NCBI RefSeq assembly: GCF_030646015.1
Contig: NZ_JAUSLT010000072.1
Location: 1 to 64,000 of the forward strand
Direction: 5' to 3'
Length of the DNA stretch: 64,000 bases
DNA from: Bradyrhizobium sp.
GTDB lineage: Bacteria; Pseudomonadota; Alphaproteobacteria; Rhizobiales; Xanthobacteraceae
Below, piece by piece: positions 19,151 to 28,490 of the stretch (positions are counted from its first letter, which is position 1; every line of letters starts with the position of its first letter). The notes below the pieces were generated by a model. It saw only the letters and a list, made by a program, of their open reading frames with translations, ran no database searches and was not told the origin of the DNA. Position numbers and translations under genes: made by a program.

Positions 19151-21654
19151 TCCGCGGCGTGACGATGCGCGGCCTGGTCGATCGGAAAGTCGCAGGTGAC
19201 GGTCGTGCCCCTGCCGACGATCGAATCGACGCTCACCTTGCCACCGTGCAGCTCGACGAACGAGCGCACCAGCGACAGGCCGAGGCCGGCGCCGCGATGC
19301 TTCGAGCCGTTGGAATGACTCTCGAACCAGTCGAACACCTTGTCCTTGACGTCCGGCGGAATGCCCGGGCCGGAATCGGTCACGGTGAAGACCACGCTGT
19401 GTTCGGTTCGCCGGGCGCTGAGGCCGACCGTGGCGTCCTGCGGAGAGAACCCGACGGCGTTGGCCAGCAGATTATACAACACCTGCACCACGCGGCGCTC
19501 GTCGCCGGTGAAGTTGCCGATGTTGGGATCGACGTCGACCTTGAGTTCGATGCGGTCGGTGGCGAGCCGGTCCTGGATGCCTTCGGCGGCGGCCTCGATG
19601 GTCTTGCGGATATCGATGGAGCCGAGATTGAGCGACATCGCGCCGGCGTCGATGGTGGCGAGATCGAGGATGTTGTTGATAATGGCGAGCAGCGCGTTGG
19701 TCGAGGCGGTGATGTAGCCGAGATATTCGGCTTGCTTCGGCATCAGCGGGCCGGTCACGGGGTCGGCGAGGAAATGCGCGAAGCCGATGATGGTGGTCAG
19801 CGGCGAGCGCAGCTCGTAGGACACGTGGTGGACGAAATCGACCTTCATCTGGTCGGCGGTCTCCAGCGCCTCGTTGCGCTCGCGCAGCGCGCGCTCGACA
19901 TTCTCGGTGTCGGTGATGTCCTGGAAGGTCAGCATGGTGGCGCCGTCGGGCAGCGGCATGGTCATGCAGTCCAGCACGCTGCCGTCGTTGCGCTCCAGCT
20001 TCAGCGGCACCTCGACCCGGTTCTCGATCGCGGTGATGGCTTCGCGGATGGTCCGCCAGGCCGCTTCGTCGTCGAACAGCGGCTTGCACCAGCCTTCCAC
20101 GGTCTCGATATGCGGCTGTTCGCGCAGCGCCTCGGGGGATAGCTTCCACATCTTGGCGAAAGCCGGATTGAACAACTGGGCGCGACCGTTGCTGCCGAAC
20201 ACCGCGACGGCTTCGGCGAGATTGTCGAGCGTTTCGCGCTGCACCCGGATCAGGCCGTCGAACCGCCGCGCCAGATCGAGGCTTTCGGTGACGTCGTCGA
20301 ACAGATAGGTGACGCCGCCTTCCGGATTGGGCGTGGTGACGACGCTGACGGCGCGGCCGTCGGGCAGGTACCAGGTGTCCTTTTCGGGCTCCACCGCGCG
20401 GTAGGCCTCGTGCAGCTTGGCCTTCCAGGCCCGGAAATCCGGCTGTTCCGGAACTTTTCGCGCGGCGCGCAAACGATCCAGCACGCTGGAATCATCGGGG
20501 TTGCTGTCGAGGAAGGCGCGGTCCAGGTCCCACAGCCGGCGGTAGGAATCATTGTAGAACGCCAGTCGCCGCTGGCCGTCGAACACCGCGACGCCGGACG
20601 ACAATTGATCGAGGGTGCGGCGATGCGCTTCCGCCATCCGCTCCAGCGCCGCGCGCAGCGCGGTGGCCTCGGAAGCGTCGATGGCGATGCCGGCGCTGCC
20701 GCTGCCGACATTCATCGCGCGCACATCGTAGATTCGGCGCTCGCCGCCGACCACGATCGGCAACCGCGCGGTGAAGCTTGATGCTTCCTTCAACGCCCGG
20801 TCCATCGCGCCGCGGTCGTCGCTGTCGAGCAGTTCGAGGCCGCGATCGATCGCGTCGGCGACGCTGACGGCCTCGGTCGCCCGCGCATAGGCGGCATTGG
20901 CGTAGTTGAGACCGCCCTTGGCGCCTTTGGCCCAGATCGGCCAGGGTGCCGCGGCGGCGAAGCCGCGCAGCATCTCGGTTTCCTCGGACAGCGCCTTGTA
21001 GCGCAAATTGGTCTCCGCCAGTTCCCGGCGCAATCCGCCGAGTTCGCGAATCCGCACAATGGCTTGGCCGCCGATGGCGCGGCCCATGGCCTCCAGCGCG
21101 TGTCCGTTCGAGGTGGTGAGATTGATCAGAAAGCCTTCGCCGGCCTCGCGCAGCGCGTCGACCGCATGGTCCATCTGCAGCGCCGGCTCCGGCGGCAGCC
21201 AGGTTCCAAACGCCAGAATGCGCTGCGGCGAATCCTGCGCCATCAGCAGCGAGGTATCGCCTGATATTTGCGGGCGATTGTCGCCCGCGGCCCACGCGAT
21301 CAGGATCTGGGGTTCGGCAAACAACAGCGCGCGCAGGCGGTCGGCCTGGACTTGCAGATCCCCGATGTCGGAGCGCAGCCGCGCCTCATTGGCTGCCGCG
21401 CGAACCCGGGTGCGCATCAACAGGATCGCGGCCACCACAGAAAAGCCGAGCAGCGCCAGTGCTGTGGCCAGGATCACGAATTCCTGGTGATCGAGATCGA
21501 GCCAGGCCACGATCGACTGAATGAAGGGCAATTCGCCGGCATAAGCGGGTGCTGCCGGCAGCAGTGCCGTCATGCCAAAGGCGATCAGGCCGTTACGTGC
21601 CAGTGAAGTGCACGACAGCAGGGTCCGACGCATCGCCACGATCACGCCCGACAT
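19147..21654 (-). CDS. divL: DivL-type sensor kinase with Tyr at the phosphoacceptor position
   Basis: An 835-aa membrane protein. Hydrophobic segments lie at about residues 18-38 and 53-76, followed by several PAS-like regions (for example FDGQRRLAFYNDSYRRLWDL). The dimerisation helix reads HHVSYELRSPLTTIIGF: the usual His of SHELRxPL is Tyr613. The HATPase domain is intact (NLLANAVGFSP, VTDSGPGIP, HRGAGLGLSL). Tyr here is the hallmark of Caulobacter DivL, which acts with DivK and CckA in polar cell-cycle signalling. ATG 21654 has GGGG 6 bp upstream. The gene order divL-tsaE is shared with other alphaproteobacteria, as far as I recall. Confidence 0.88.
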   Translation of the reverse strand: MSGVIVAMRRTLLSCTSLARNGLIAFGMTALLPAAPAYAGELPFIQSIVAWLDLDHQEFVILATALALLGFSVVAAILLMRTRVRAAANEARLRSDIGDLQVQADRLRALLFAEPQILIAWAAGDNRPQISGDTSLLMAQDSPQRILAFGTWLPPEPALQMDHAVDALREAGEGFLINLTTSNGHALEAMGRAIGGQAIVRIRELGGLRRELAETNLRYKALSEETEMLRGFAAAAPWPIWAKGAKGGLNYANAAYARATEAVSVADAIDRGLELLDSDDRGAMDRALKEASSFTARLPIVVGGERRIYDVRAMNVGSGSAGIAIDASEATALRAALERMAEAHRRTLDQLSSGVAVFDGQRRLAFYNDSYRRLWDLDRAFLDSNPDDSSVLDRLRAARKVPEQPDFRAWKAKLHEAYRAVEPEKDTWYLPDGRAVSVVTTPNPEGGVTYLFDDVTESLDLARRFDGLIRVQRETLDNLAEAVAVFGSNGRAQLFNPAFAKMWKLSPEALREQPHIETVEGWCKPLFDDEAAWRTIREAITAIENRVEVPLKLERNDGSVLDCMTMPLPDGATMLTFQDITDTENVERALRERNEALETADQMKVDFVHHVSYELRSPLTTIIGFAHFLADPVTGPLMPKQAEYLGYITASTNALLAIINNILDLATIDAGAMSLNLGSIDIRKTIEAAAEGIQDRLATDRIELKVDVDPNIGNFTGDERRVVQVLYNLLANAVGFSPQDATVGLSARRTEHSVVFTVTDSGPGIPPDVKDKVFDWFESHSNGSKHRGAGLGLSLVRSFVELHGGKVSVDSIVGRGTTVTCDFPIDQAAHRHAAE

Positions 21655-21847
21655 GGTTTGCCCCAAACCGCACGACTTTACGCCCGGCGCGCTTCAACCC
21701 GCCGTTCGCGAATCGAAAGACAATATCCCCAACGGGACTCGGGGGGTAAGAGTCCAGATCGTGAACGTGAATCGCATCGTAAAAAAATGCCGAACTAAAT
21801 TTTTTCGACACGATTTTTATGAAAAGGCACCCGCTATTTTACGGAGT

Positions 21848-22303
21848 CTAGCGGCCGGTCGAACCGAATCCGCCGGTGCCGCGATCGGTGGTGGAAAGCG
21901 TCGCCACGGGAACCAGCTCCGCCATGACCACAGCGGCAATCACCATCTGCGCGATGCGCTCGCCGCGCCGGATCGGGAACGGGGCATCGCCATGGTTGAT
22001 CAGGAGCACGCCGATCTCGCCGCGATAATCCGCATCGACGGTGCCGGGCGAGTTCAGCACGGTGATGCCGTGCTTGGCGGCAAGCCCGGAGCGCGGCCGG
22101 ACCTGCGCCTCAAAGCCCGGCGGCAGCGCGATCGTCAGCGCGGTCGGGACCAGCGCGTATTTTCCGGGAGCGAGCACCATCGGCGCGCCTTCCGGCACCG
22201 CCGCCAGCAGGTCGAGCCCCGCGGCATGCGCGCTCTGATAGGCCGGCAGCGCCAGGCCCTCGCCATGCGGCAATTGCCGGATCTCGACTTTGACTGAGCT
22301 CAC
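21848..22303 (-). CDS. dut: dUTP diphosphatase
   Basis: A 151-aa trimeric dUTPase that makes dUMP and keeps uracil out of DNA. All five family motifs can be seen, including [20 protein letters not shown], the uracil-binding [23 protein letters not shown] and the C-terminal flexible arm [10 protein letters not shown]. The start is a GTG (22303) that overlaps the coaBC stop as GTGA, so the pair is translationally coupled. coaBC-dut is a frequent bacterial pairing. Confidence 0.96.
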   Translation of the reverse strand: MSSVKVEIRQLPHGEGLALPAYQSAHAAGLDLLAAVPEGAPMVLAPGKYALVPTALTIALPPGFEAQVRPRSGLAAKHGITVLNSPGTVDADYRGEIGVLLINHGDAPFPIRRGERIAQMVIAAVVMAELVPVATLSTTDRGTGGFGSTGR

Positions 22304-23721
22304 GAGGTTTTCTCCACAGTACGGGCAATCCGCGCCACCAGTTCGGTGGCGACTTGCTCTTTGCTCATGACCGGCCAGGAGTCGACCGCGATCTCGCCGC
22401 CATCGCGGGTCAGCAGATGAACCGTGTTGCGGTCGCCGCCCATCACGCCGGTCGCCGGCGATACGTCATTGGCGACGATCCAGTCGCAGCCCTTGCGCGC
22501 GAATTTTGCTTTGGCATTGTCGATCAGGTGCTCGGTTTCGGCAGCAAAACCGATCACCAGCGGCGGGCGTTTTTCCCGCAGCTTCGAGATCGTCGCGAGG
22601 ATGTCAGGATTTTCAACCAACTGCAGCGGCGGCATGCCGGCCGACGTCTTCTTCAGCTTTTGCTCGCCCGCATTGTCGACGCGCCAGTCGGCGACGGCGG
22701 CGGCGAAGATCGCGATATCCACCGGCAGCGACGCTTCGACCTGGGCCAGCATGTCGCGCGCGGACTCCACATGCTTCACGGTGACCCCCGCGGGATCGTC
22801 GAGGTCGACCGGTCCGGAGACCAGGATGACGTCGGCGCCGGCGGCCTGCGCCGCCGCGGCAATGGCAAAACCCTGTTTGCCGGAGGAGCGGTTGGCGATG
22901 TAGCGCACCGGATCGATCGGCTCGTGGGTGGGCCCTGCGGTGATCAGCACGCGTTTGCCGGCCAGCGGGCGCGGTTGTGGTGGCCGCAGAAATTTCTCGG
23001 CGGCGGCCGCGATTTCCGTGGGCTCCGCCATACGGCCGACTCCGGCCTCGTTGGCTTCGGCCATCTCGCCGGCGTTGGGCCCGATCATGGCGATGCCGTC
23101 GCGTTCGAGCTGTGCGACGTTGCGCCGGGTCGCGGCGTTGTTCCACATCAGGGGATTCATCGCCGGCGCCAGCAGGATCGGCCGGTTGGCCGCGAGCAGG
23201 ATGGCGCTGGCGAGATCGTCGGCGTGGCCCTGCGCCATCTTGGCCATCAGGTCCGCGGTCGCGGGCGCCACCACGATGAGGTCGCAGTCGCGGCCGAGCC
23301 GGATATGGCCGGCGTCGAACTCGCTCGCGGCATCGAAAAGATCGGTGTAGGCGCGCTCGTTCGACAGCGCGCTGGCGGAAAGCGGCGTGACGAACTGCTG
23401 GGCGGCGCGGGTCAGCACGCAGCGGACGTGAATCTGCCGCTCCTTCAGCCGCCGGATCAGGTCCAGCGCCTTGTAGGCGGCGATACCGCCGCCGATGATC
23501 AGGGTGACGCGCGGCAGGCTGTGGATGGCGCGAGGCCCGCGATCCGCCGACGGCGCCTGGAGGACGGCCGGCGGCGTGGCGGGGATCGGCGAGGGGTAAT
23601 GCGCCGCCTCGCGCAAAATCACCCGCACCTCGTCCTCGACCGATCGACCGTTGCGGGCGGCGCGCAACCGCAGCTCGTCCCGGATAGCGTCATCGAGTTT
23701 TCGGATGGTCAGGCTGGCCAT
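22300..23721 (-). CDS. coaBC: CoaBC with N-terminal FitA-like ribbon-helix-helix domain
   Basis: A 473-aa coenzyme A biosynthesis enzyme: phosphopantothenoylcysteine decarboxylase (CoaC, about residues 68-250) fused to phosphopantothenate-cysteine ligase (CoaB). CoaC motifs are [16 protein letters not shown], the catalytic His in DAGHIRLGR and [16 protein letters not shown]. CoaB shows [15 protein letters not shown] and NRSSGKQG. Residues 1-40 ([20 protein letters not shown] followed by [18 protein letters not shown]) look like a FitA/Arc ribbon-helix-helix DNA-binding domain, absent from E. coli CoaBC. No fitB toxin follows; the next gene is dut. The extra domain is in frame with a plausible start (GGATATC upstream) and a linker of about 25 residues. 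Confidence 0.9.
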   Translation of the reverse strand: MASLTIRKLDDAIRDELRLRAARNGRSVEDEVRVILREAAHYPSPIPATPPAVLQAPSADRGPRAIHSLPRVTLIIGGGIAAYKALDLIRRLKERQIHVRCVLTRAAQQFVTPLSASALSNERAYTDLFDAASEFDAGHIRLGRDCDLIVVAPATADLMAKMAQGHADDLASAILLAANRPILLAPAMNPLMWNNAATRRNVAQLERDGIAMIGPNAGEMAEANEAGVGRMAEPTEIAAAAEKFLRPPQPRPLAGKRVLITAGPTHEPIDPVRYIANRSSGKQGFAIAAAAQAAGADVILVSGPVDLDDPAGVTVKHVESARDMLAQVEASLPVDIAIFAAAVADWRVDNAGEQKLKKTSAGMPPLQLVENPDILATISKLREKRPPLVIGFAAETEHLIDNAKAKFARKGCDWIVANDVSPATGVMGGDRNTVHLLTRDGGEIAVDSWPVMSKEQVATELVARIARTVEKTS

Positions 23722-23740
23722 GGGCGATATCCAGATAAAT

Positions 23741-23779
23741 TGATTGCAATGCTAGCATAAAATGCATGCATTGCAATCA
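23741..23779. promoter_or_regulatory. 39-bp palindrome upstream of coaBC (candidate operator)
   Basis: Two 18-bp arms around a central AAA match at 16 of 18 positions; the outer 12 bp (TGATTGCAATGC / GCATTGCAATCA) are perfect. Each arm contains ATTGCAAT, itself a palindrome. It lies 20-58 bp upstream of the coaBC start and covers the ubiB stop codon. On the minus strand TTGCAA and TAGCAT with a 16-bp spacer could be a promoter inside it. A role as operator is inference. Confidence 0.6.
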
Positions 23780-25351
23780 AAGTTGACGGACAGCGAACAG
23801 GATCGCGATGAAGGTGCCTGCGATGATCCAGAGCGCCAGGGTGCGCGCGCGGTTCTTGCGGCCTTCGGATCGGCCCAGCGCTGCAATCGTCTCCGGCGAC
23901 AGCGTAATGCCCTCCCGGGTCATGGTTTCCAGCTGCTCCAGCACCGCAACCGAGCGCGAGGCGATCGAGGGCAAGGCTCCCAGCACCCGGCCCAGCTCGC
24001 CGGCGCCGGCCGCAGCGCCTTGAATGCGTCCTACGGGTCCGAGATTGCGCTCGATCCATTCGCGAACCACGGGGTCGGCGACCTTCCAGATATCGAGCTT
24101 CGGATCGAAGCCGCGCGCCACGCCCTCGACCACCACCATGGTCTTCTGCAGCAGGATCAGTTCGGGACGGGTTCGCATGTCGAACAGGCCGGTGACCTCG
24201 AGCAGCAGGGTCAACAGCTTCGCCATCGAGATTTCCTCGGCGACGCGGTTATGGATCGGCTCGCCGATGGCGCGGATCGCCTGCGCGAAATTCTCCACCG
24301 AGTGATGCGCCGGCACATAGCCGGCCTCGAAATGCACTTCGGCGACGCGGCGATAGTTGCGGGTGATGAAGCCCAGCAGAATTTCGGCGAGGAAGCGGCG
24401 CTCCTTCATGCCGAGCCGGCCCATGATGCCGAAATCGACCGCGACCAGCCGGCCGGCGTCATCGAGAAACAGATTGCCCGGATGCATGTCGGCATGAAAG
24501 AAGCCGTCGCGCAGTGCATGGCGCAGGAAACTCTGGATCACCTTGCGCCCGAGCTCGGGCAGGTCGACCTGCGATTGCTCCAGCCGCGCATGGTCGCTGA
24601 GCGCGATGCCGTCGATCCATTCCATCGTCAGCACATTGTGCGTGGTGCGGTCCCAGTCGACTGTGGGCACGCGAAAATCCGGATCGTCGCGGGTATTCTC
24701 CGCCATCTCGGAGAGTGCGGCCGCCTCCAGCCGCAGATCCATCTCCATCGCGACCGAGCGCGACATCGTATTGATGACCTCGATCAGCCGCAGCCGCCGG
24801 GCTTCGGCCGAATGCGCCTCGGCCTTGTGCGCGACGAAGAAAAAGTCGGCGAGGTCGCGGCGGAAACGCGCGGCGACGTCGGGCCGCAGCACCTTGACCG
24901 CGACCGATGTGCGGACGCCGTCCCGCTCGGTTTCCGCGCGATGCACCTGCGCGATCGAGGCCGCGGCCACCGCGGGCCCAAAGCTCGCAAACGCCTGCGC
25001 CACGCTGCGTTCCAGCGATGCCGCGATGACGGCTTCGGCCTCTTCCTGCGCAAACGGCGGCAGCCGATCCTGCAGGCTTTCCAGGTCGCGCGCCATGCTG
25101 GCGCCGACCACGTCGGGCCTGGTGGCGAGAAACTGTCCGAGCTTGAGATAGGCCGGCCCGAGCCGGGTCAGCGCGCGCGACAGCCGCGGGCCGGATTTGG
25201 CGCCGGGCCGCTCGATCAGCCGGGCGATGCGCAGCGCCAGCTGCCCCGGCGGCGGCACCAGCGAGGGATCGACCACGCTGAAGACGCCCTCGCGCGCGAA
25301 CACGAAACCGGCGCGGGCCAGCCGCGCGATGTGGGTAAGTGCAGAAATCAC
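23777..25351 (-). CDS. ubiB: ubiquinone biosynthesis protein UbiB (ABC1/ADCK atypical kinase)
   Basis: A 524-aa membrane-associated ATPase/kinase-like protein needed for ubiquinone synthesis. ABC1 features are the KxGQ motif ([14 protein letters not shown]), the Ala-rich loop [11 protein letters not shown] in place of a Gly-rich loop, ExD (MEMDLRLEA), HADMHPGN and the DFG-type VDFGIMGR. The C-terminus ends in a hydrophobic segment ([16 protein letters not shown]). GTG 25351 overlaps the ubiE stop as GTGA and gives the family length; the much longer upstream frame lies inside ubiE and has no UbiB similarity. Confidence 0.94.
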   Translation of the reverse strand: MISALTHIARLARAGFVFAREGVFSVVDPSLVPPPGQLALRIARLIERPGAKSGPRLSRALTRLGPAYLKLGQFLATRPDVVGASMARDLESLQDRLPPFAQEEAEAVIAASLERSVAQAFASFGPAVAAASIAQVHRAETERDGVRTSVAVKVLRPDVAARFRRDLADFFFVAHKAEAHSAEARRLRLIEVINTMSRSVAMEMDLRLEAAALSEMAENTRDDPDFRVPTVDWDRTTHNVLTMEWIDGIALSDHARLEQSQVDLPELGRKVIQSFLRHALRDGFFHADMHPGNLFLDDAGRLVAVDFGIMGRLGMKERRFLAEILLGFITRNYRRVAEVHFEAGYVPAHHSVENFAQAIRAIGEPIHNRVAEEISMAKLLTLLLEVTGLFDMRTRPELILLQKTMVVVEGVARGFDPKLDIWKVADPVVREWIERNLGPVGRIQGAAAGAGELGRVLGALPSIASRSVAVLEQLETMTREGITLSPETIAALGRSEGRKNRARTLALWIIAGTFIAILFAVRQL

Positions 25352-26109
25352 AAACGCCAGCCCGAATGCAACGCCACGATGCCGCCCGAAAAACTCTGCC
25401 AGCTGGCGCGGGAAAAGCCGGCGGTGCGCATCATCTCGGCGAACGCATTCGGCTTGGGGAATTTCCGGATCGATTCGACGAGGTATTGATAGGAGTCGGC
25501 GTCGCCGGTCACGGCGCGGCCGAGCGGCGGAATCACCTTGAACGAAAACAGGTCGTAGATGCGATCGAGCCCGGGCATGTCGACGGCGGAGAACTCGAGG
25601 CACAGAAATCGCCCGCCCGGCTTCAGCACCCGCCAGGCTTCGCTGAGCGCCAGATCGATCCGCGGCACGTTGCGGATACCGAACGCGATGGTGTAGGCGT
25701 CGAAGCTGCGATCCGGGAACGCCAGCGCCTCGGCATTGCCTTCGACGAACGACACCCGGTCGTCGAGATGCCGTGCCGCGGCGCGGGTGCGGCCGACCTC
25801 AAGCATGTCGGAATTGATGTCGCAGACGGTGGCCCGAAAGCCCGCGCCCGCCGCCCTGGCGGCGCGAAAGGCGATGTCGCCGGTGCCGCCGGCGACGTCG
25901 AGCAGCGCAAACGGCGTATCCGCGCGCGGCGGATTGAGCGCGTTGATCATCAGGTCCTTCCAGACCCGGTGCAGGCCGACCGACATCAGATCGTTCATCA
26001 GGTCGTAGCGCTGCGCCACGCTGTGGAACACGTCGTTCACCAGCGTCTGCTTGTCCCCGAGGGGGACGTCCCTGAAGCCAAAATGCGTGGTCTGGTCCGG
26101 TCGATCCAT
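25348..26109 (-). CDS. ubiE: demethylmenaquinone/2-methoxy-6-polyprenyl-1,4-benzoquinol methylase
   Basis: A 253-aa class I SAM-dependent C-methyltransferase of ubiquinone synthesis. The UbiE/COQ5 signature is present: [26 protein letters not shown], the SAM-binding [13 protein letters not shown], and the second family pattern around [11 protein letters not shown] (typical RNVxD region). It is coupled to ubiB, another step of the pathway, on the same strand. It is divergent from mutM with 81 bp between the starts. Confidence 0.96.
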   Translation of the reverse strand: MDRPDQTTHFGFRDVPLGDKQTLVNDVFHSVAQRYDLMNDLMSVGLHRVWKDLMINALNPPRADTPFALLDVAGGTGDIAFRAARAAGAGFRATVCDINSDMLEVGRTRAAARHLDDRVSFVEGNAEALAFPDRSFDAYTIAFGIRNVPRIDLALSEAWRVLKPGGRFLCLEFSAVDMPGLDRIYDLFSFKVIPPLGRAVTGDADSYQYLVESIRKFPKPNAFAEMMRTAGFSRASWQSFSGGIVALHSGWRL

Positions 26110-26190
26110 CAGCTCTTCTCCGTCGCCGGACCATAGCGCGCCCGCCGCAATGGCGCTATCACGTCACGTCCTCAAGGTGAACGCCCCGGT

Positions 26191-27069
26191 ATGCCCGAAT
26201 TACCCGAAGTCGAGACCGTCCGCCGCGGCCTGCAGCCCGTCATGGAGGGATTCCTGATCGCGAAAGCGGAGGCCCGGCGCAAGGATCTGCGGTTTCCGTT
26301 CCAGAAGGATTTTGTCGCCAGGCTGGAGGGTCAGACCGTCACCGGGCTCGGCCGCCGCGCCAAATACCTGATGGCCGATCTGGGCTCCGGCGACGTGCTG
26401 TTGATGCATCTGGGGATGTCGGGCTCGTTCCGCGTGGTCGCCGATGAGGGGACCAAATCGCCCGGCCAATTCCACCATCCGCGGAATGAGGACCGCGCGC
26501 ATGATCATGTGGTGTTTCACATGTCGTCGGGCGCATCCGTTGTTTTCAACGATCCGCGCCGTTTCGGCTACATGAAGATCATCGCGCGCCACGCGCTGGA
26601 GGCGGAGCCGTTGCTGAAGGGGCTCGGCCCCGAGCCGCTCGGCAATGAATTCGACGCCACCATGCTGGCGCGCGCCTGCGCCGACAAGAAGACCAGCCTG
26701 AAGGCCGCCCTGCTCGACCAGCGCGTGGTCGCGGGCCTCGGCAACATCTATGTCTGCGAGGCGCTGTATCGCTCGCAGCTGTCGCCGCGAAGGTCGGCCG
26801 CGACGCTGGCGAAGAAAAACGAGCCCACCGATCACGCCAAACGGCTGGTGAGCGCCATTCACGGCGTGCTCAACCAGGCCATCAAGGCGGGCGGCTCGTC
26901 GCTGCGCGATCATCGCCAGACCTCGGGCGAACTCGGGTATTTCCAGCATTCGTTCCAGGTCTACGACCGCGAAGGCGAGCCATGCCAGACAGCCAAGTGC
27001 GGCGGCATCGTCAAGCGGTTCACCCAGAACGGGCGTTCGACCTTCTGGTGCCCGAAATGCCAGAAGTAA
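26191..27069 (+). CDS. mutM: bifunctional DNA-formamidopyrimidine glycosylase/AP lyase
   Basis: A 292-aa base-excision repair enzyme that removes 8-oxoguanine and FaPy. It starts [14 protein letters not shown], giving the catalytic Pro2 and Glu3 after Met removal. The H2TH region includes [17 protein letters not shown], and the C-terminal zinc finger has its Cys in PCQTAKCGG and FWCPKCQ. It is complete and normal in length. The ubiE-mutM divergence is common in Rhizobiales. Confidence 0.97.
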   Translation: MPELPEVETVRRGLQPVMEGFLIAKAEARRKDLRFPFQKDFVARLEGQTVTGLGRRAKYLMADLGSGDVLLMHLGMSGSFRVVADEGTKSPGQFHHPRNEDRAHDHVVFHMSSGASVVFNDPRRFGYMKIIARHALEAEPLLKGLGPEPLGNEFDATMLARACADKKTSLKAALLDQRVVAGLGNIYVCEALYRSQLSPRRSAATLAKKNEPTDHAKRLVSAIHGVLNQAIKAGGSSLRDHRQTSGELGYFQHSFQVYDREGEPCQTAKCGGIVKRFTQNGRSTFWCPKCQK

Positions 27070-27113
27070 AAGGAAAGTGAGCCGCGCAAGCTGGCGGGCG
27101 CGCCGAACGCAGC

Positions 27114-27208
27114 CGTCATCCTGAGGTGCCAGCCTCGAAGGATGAGAGTTCCGCGCTTGTGGCCCATCCTTCGAGGCCTTCGCTTCGCTACGGCACCTCA
27201 GGATGACG
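27114..27208. repeat. compound inverted repeat downstream of mutM
   Basis: Outer arms CGTCATCCTGAGGTGCC (27114-27130) and GGCACCTCAGGATGACG (27192-27208) are perfect over 17 bp. Inner arms CCTCGAAGGATG (27133-27144) and CATCCTTCGAGG (27165-27176) are perfect over 12 bp. It is a nested cruciform-type intergenic element; its CATCCTTCGAG core recurs in the elements at 33054 and 58535. Confidence 0.9.
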
Positions 27209-27260
27209 TCTCGCGAGTCACTGGATCGACGCAACGTGCGCGACCCCGTGACAAACGAAA

Positions 27261-27298
27261 CGAAGCAATCCGGCGGGGCTGGTAGCCGGATTGCTTCG
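27261..27298. terminator. strong hairpin between mutM and parA (candidate bidirectional terminator)
   Basis: A perfect 14-bp stem (CGAAGCAATCCGGC with GCCGGATTGCTTCG) around a 10-base loop, between two convergent genes. No T-run follows on either strand, so intrinsic termination is uncertain. Confidence 0.55.
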
Positions 27299-27363
27299 TC
27301 GCCTTGCTCTGCGCAATGCCCAGCGCCGAGCCTGGTGTTGGTGGCGAACCCGAGCGATCAGGT

Positions 27364-28119
27364 TCAGGAGGTCAGCGCGTCAGCGTGAACTGCTTCTTCC
27401 GGTGCCGGCAGGAACATCGTCGGAACGATGTCGGGCGAGGCCGGGAGCAGGCTGATCATCAGCGGCTCGTCGGCGGTCACGCCGCCGTTCAACCGGGTCT
27501 CGACCCACTGCCAGAGGCCGCGGACTTCGTCGGCCGATTTGCCGGATGGCGCGTATTCGATGACTGCCAGACCGAGGCCCAGCGCATCCTGATGATCGTT
27601 GCGCATGACGATGTAGGGCTGTGCGACCACGCTGGCGAGATCGTTCGATATCTCGTCGCCGAGGACGATCGCGGCATTGCTGACGCGCTGGCCGCGGATC
27701 GGGGTCTGGTTGAGGACGAAGGCAAACGGCGTGTTCCAGGCGCGGGCGAGGTTCAGCGTCGAAGCGGTGGCTTCGACATCGGCAACGCTCGGGCGCGACG
27801 GGATCAGGCATAGATCGGCGTAGCGAATGGCCGCCGTGGTCGCAGCACTGGTGCCGCCGGCGGTGTCGATGATAACAAGGGTCACGCCGCTGCGGTCCAG
27901 CGACTGCAGCTTGTCTTCGATATCACCGGCGCTGTAGACCGGCTCGACCAGCGGCTCGGCATAGGGGCGACGCCCCTGCCAGTTCGAAAGCGTGCCTTGC
28001 GGATCGGTCTCGATCAGGCGAACGGTGTGCCCGGCCTGGATGGCCGCCAGCGCGAGGCCGATGGCGAGCGTACTCTTGCCGCTACCACCCTTTTGGGTGG
28101 CTAGAACGATCGTATGCAT
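27364..28119 (-). CDS. orphan ParA-family ATPase
   Basis: A 251-aa ParA/MinD-type P-loop ATPase. The deviant Walker A is ATQKGGSGKSTLAIGLA, and LVIIDTAGGTSAATTAAI is the Walker B/switch region. No ParB gene or parS-like repeat is nearby, so it is probably not the chromosome partition ParA. Related orphan ParA proteins position chemoreceptor clusters, carboxysomes or plasmids; I cannot say which applies. The start has AGGA 6 bp upstream. The last 35 residues (from about SLLPASPDIVPTMFLPAPEE) extend past the core fold. Confidence 0.85.
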   Translation of the reverse strand: MHTIVLATQKGGSGKSTLAIGLALAAIQAGHTVRLIETDPQGTLSNWQGRRPYAEPLVEPVYSAGDIEDKLQSLDRSGVTLVIIDTAGGTSAATTAAIRYADLCLIPSRPSVADVEATASTLNLARAWNTPFAFVLNQTPIRGQRVSNAAIVLGDEISNDLASVVAQPYIVMRNDHQDALGLGLAVIEYAPSGKSADEVRGLWQWVETRLNGGVTADEPLMISLLPASPDIVPTMFLPAPEEAVHADALTS

Positions 28120-28490
28120 TGTAGTTCCTTTGAAGAATTTTTGAGGGATTTGCGGTACGCTCTACTGGTGCATCACATTCTGCGATGCCGAGCATTCTCG
28201 CTCAGGACTGCCGGCCCGATCCCAAAACGTCATGGATCGCGGCTGTCCGAATCACCTAACTCTTCGACGCTACCTTTTTTGAGGTATCTGGCTATTCCGG
28301 AACAATACGGTACCGCGAAGCTTTGCCCGGGTAACCGTCACAGTTGTCCATCCAGCGAAGAGACGGCCAGCACGATGCGCAAGGTCTCGATCGAGGCGGC
28401 TCTGGAGCCGCGGTCGGCAAATTGAAATTCCCGACACGATCAAGACGATTGATACATAGTGTCACCCGCGACAATGGAGGATGGCTGAGC
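28120..28490. other. 371-bp intergenic region between divergent parA and ggt-like genes
   Basis: It holds the promoters of both genes, but I cannot point to convincing -35/-10 boxes. The only clear site is GGAGG at 28476-28480, upstream of the gamma-glutamyltransferase start. Small reading frames in it lack codon-usage or family support. No long palindrome is present, unlike most other gaps in this window. Confidence 0.5.

Noticed and set aside
25351..25603. Longer N-terminus for ubiB
   Set aside because: This stretch is inside ubiE. The GTGA overlap at 25351 gives the normal UbiB length.
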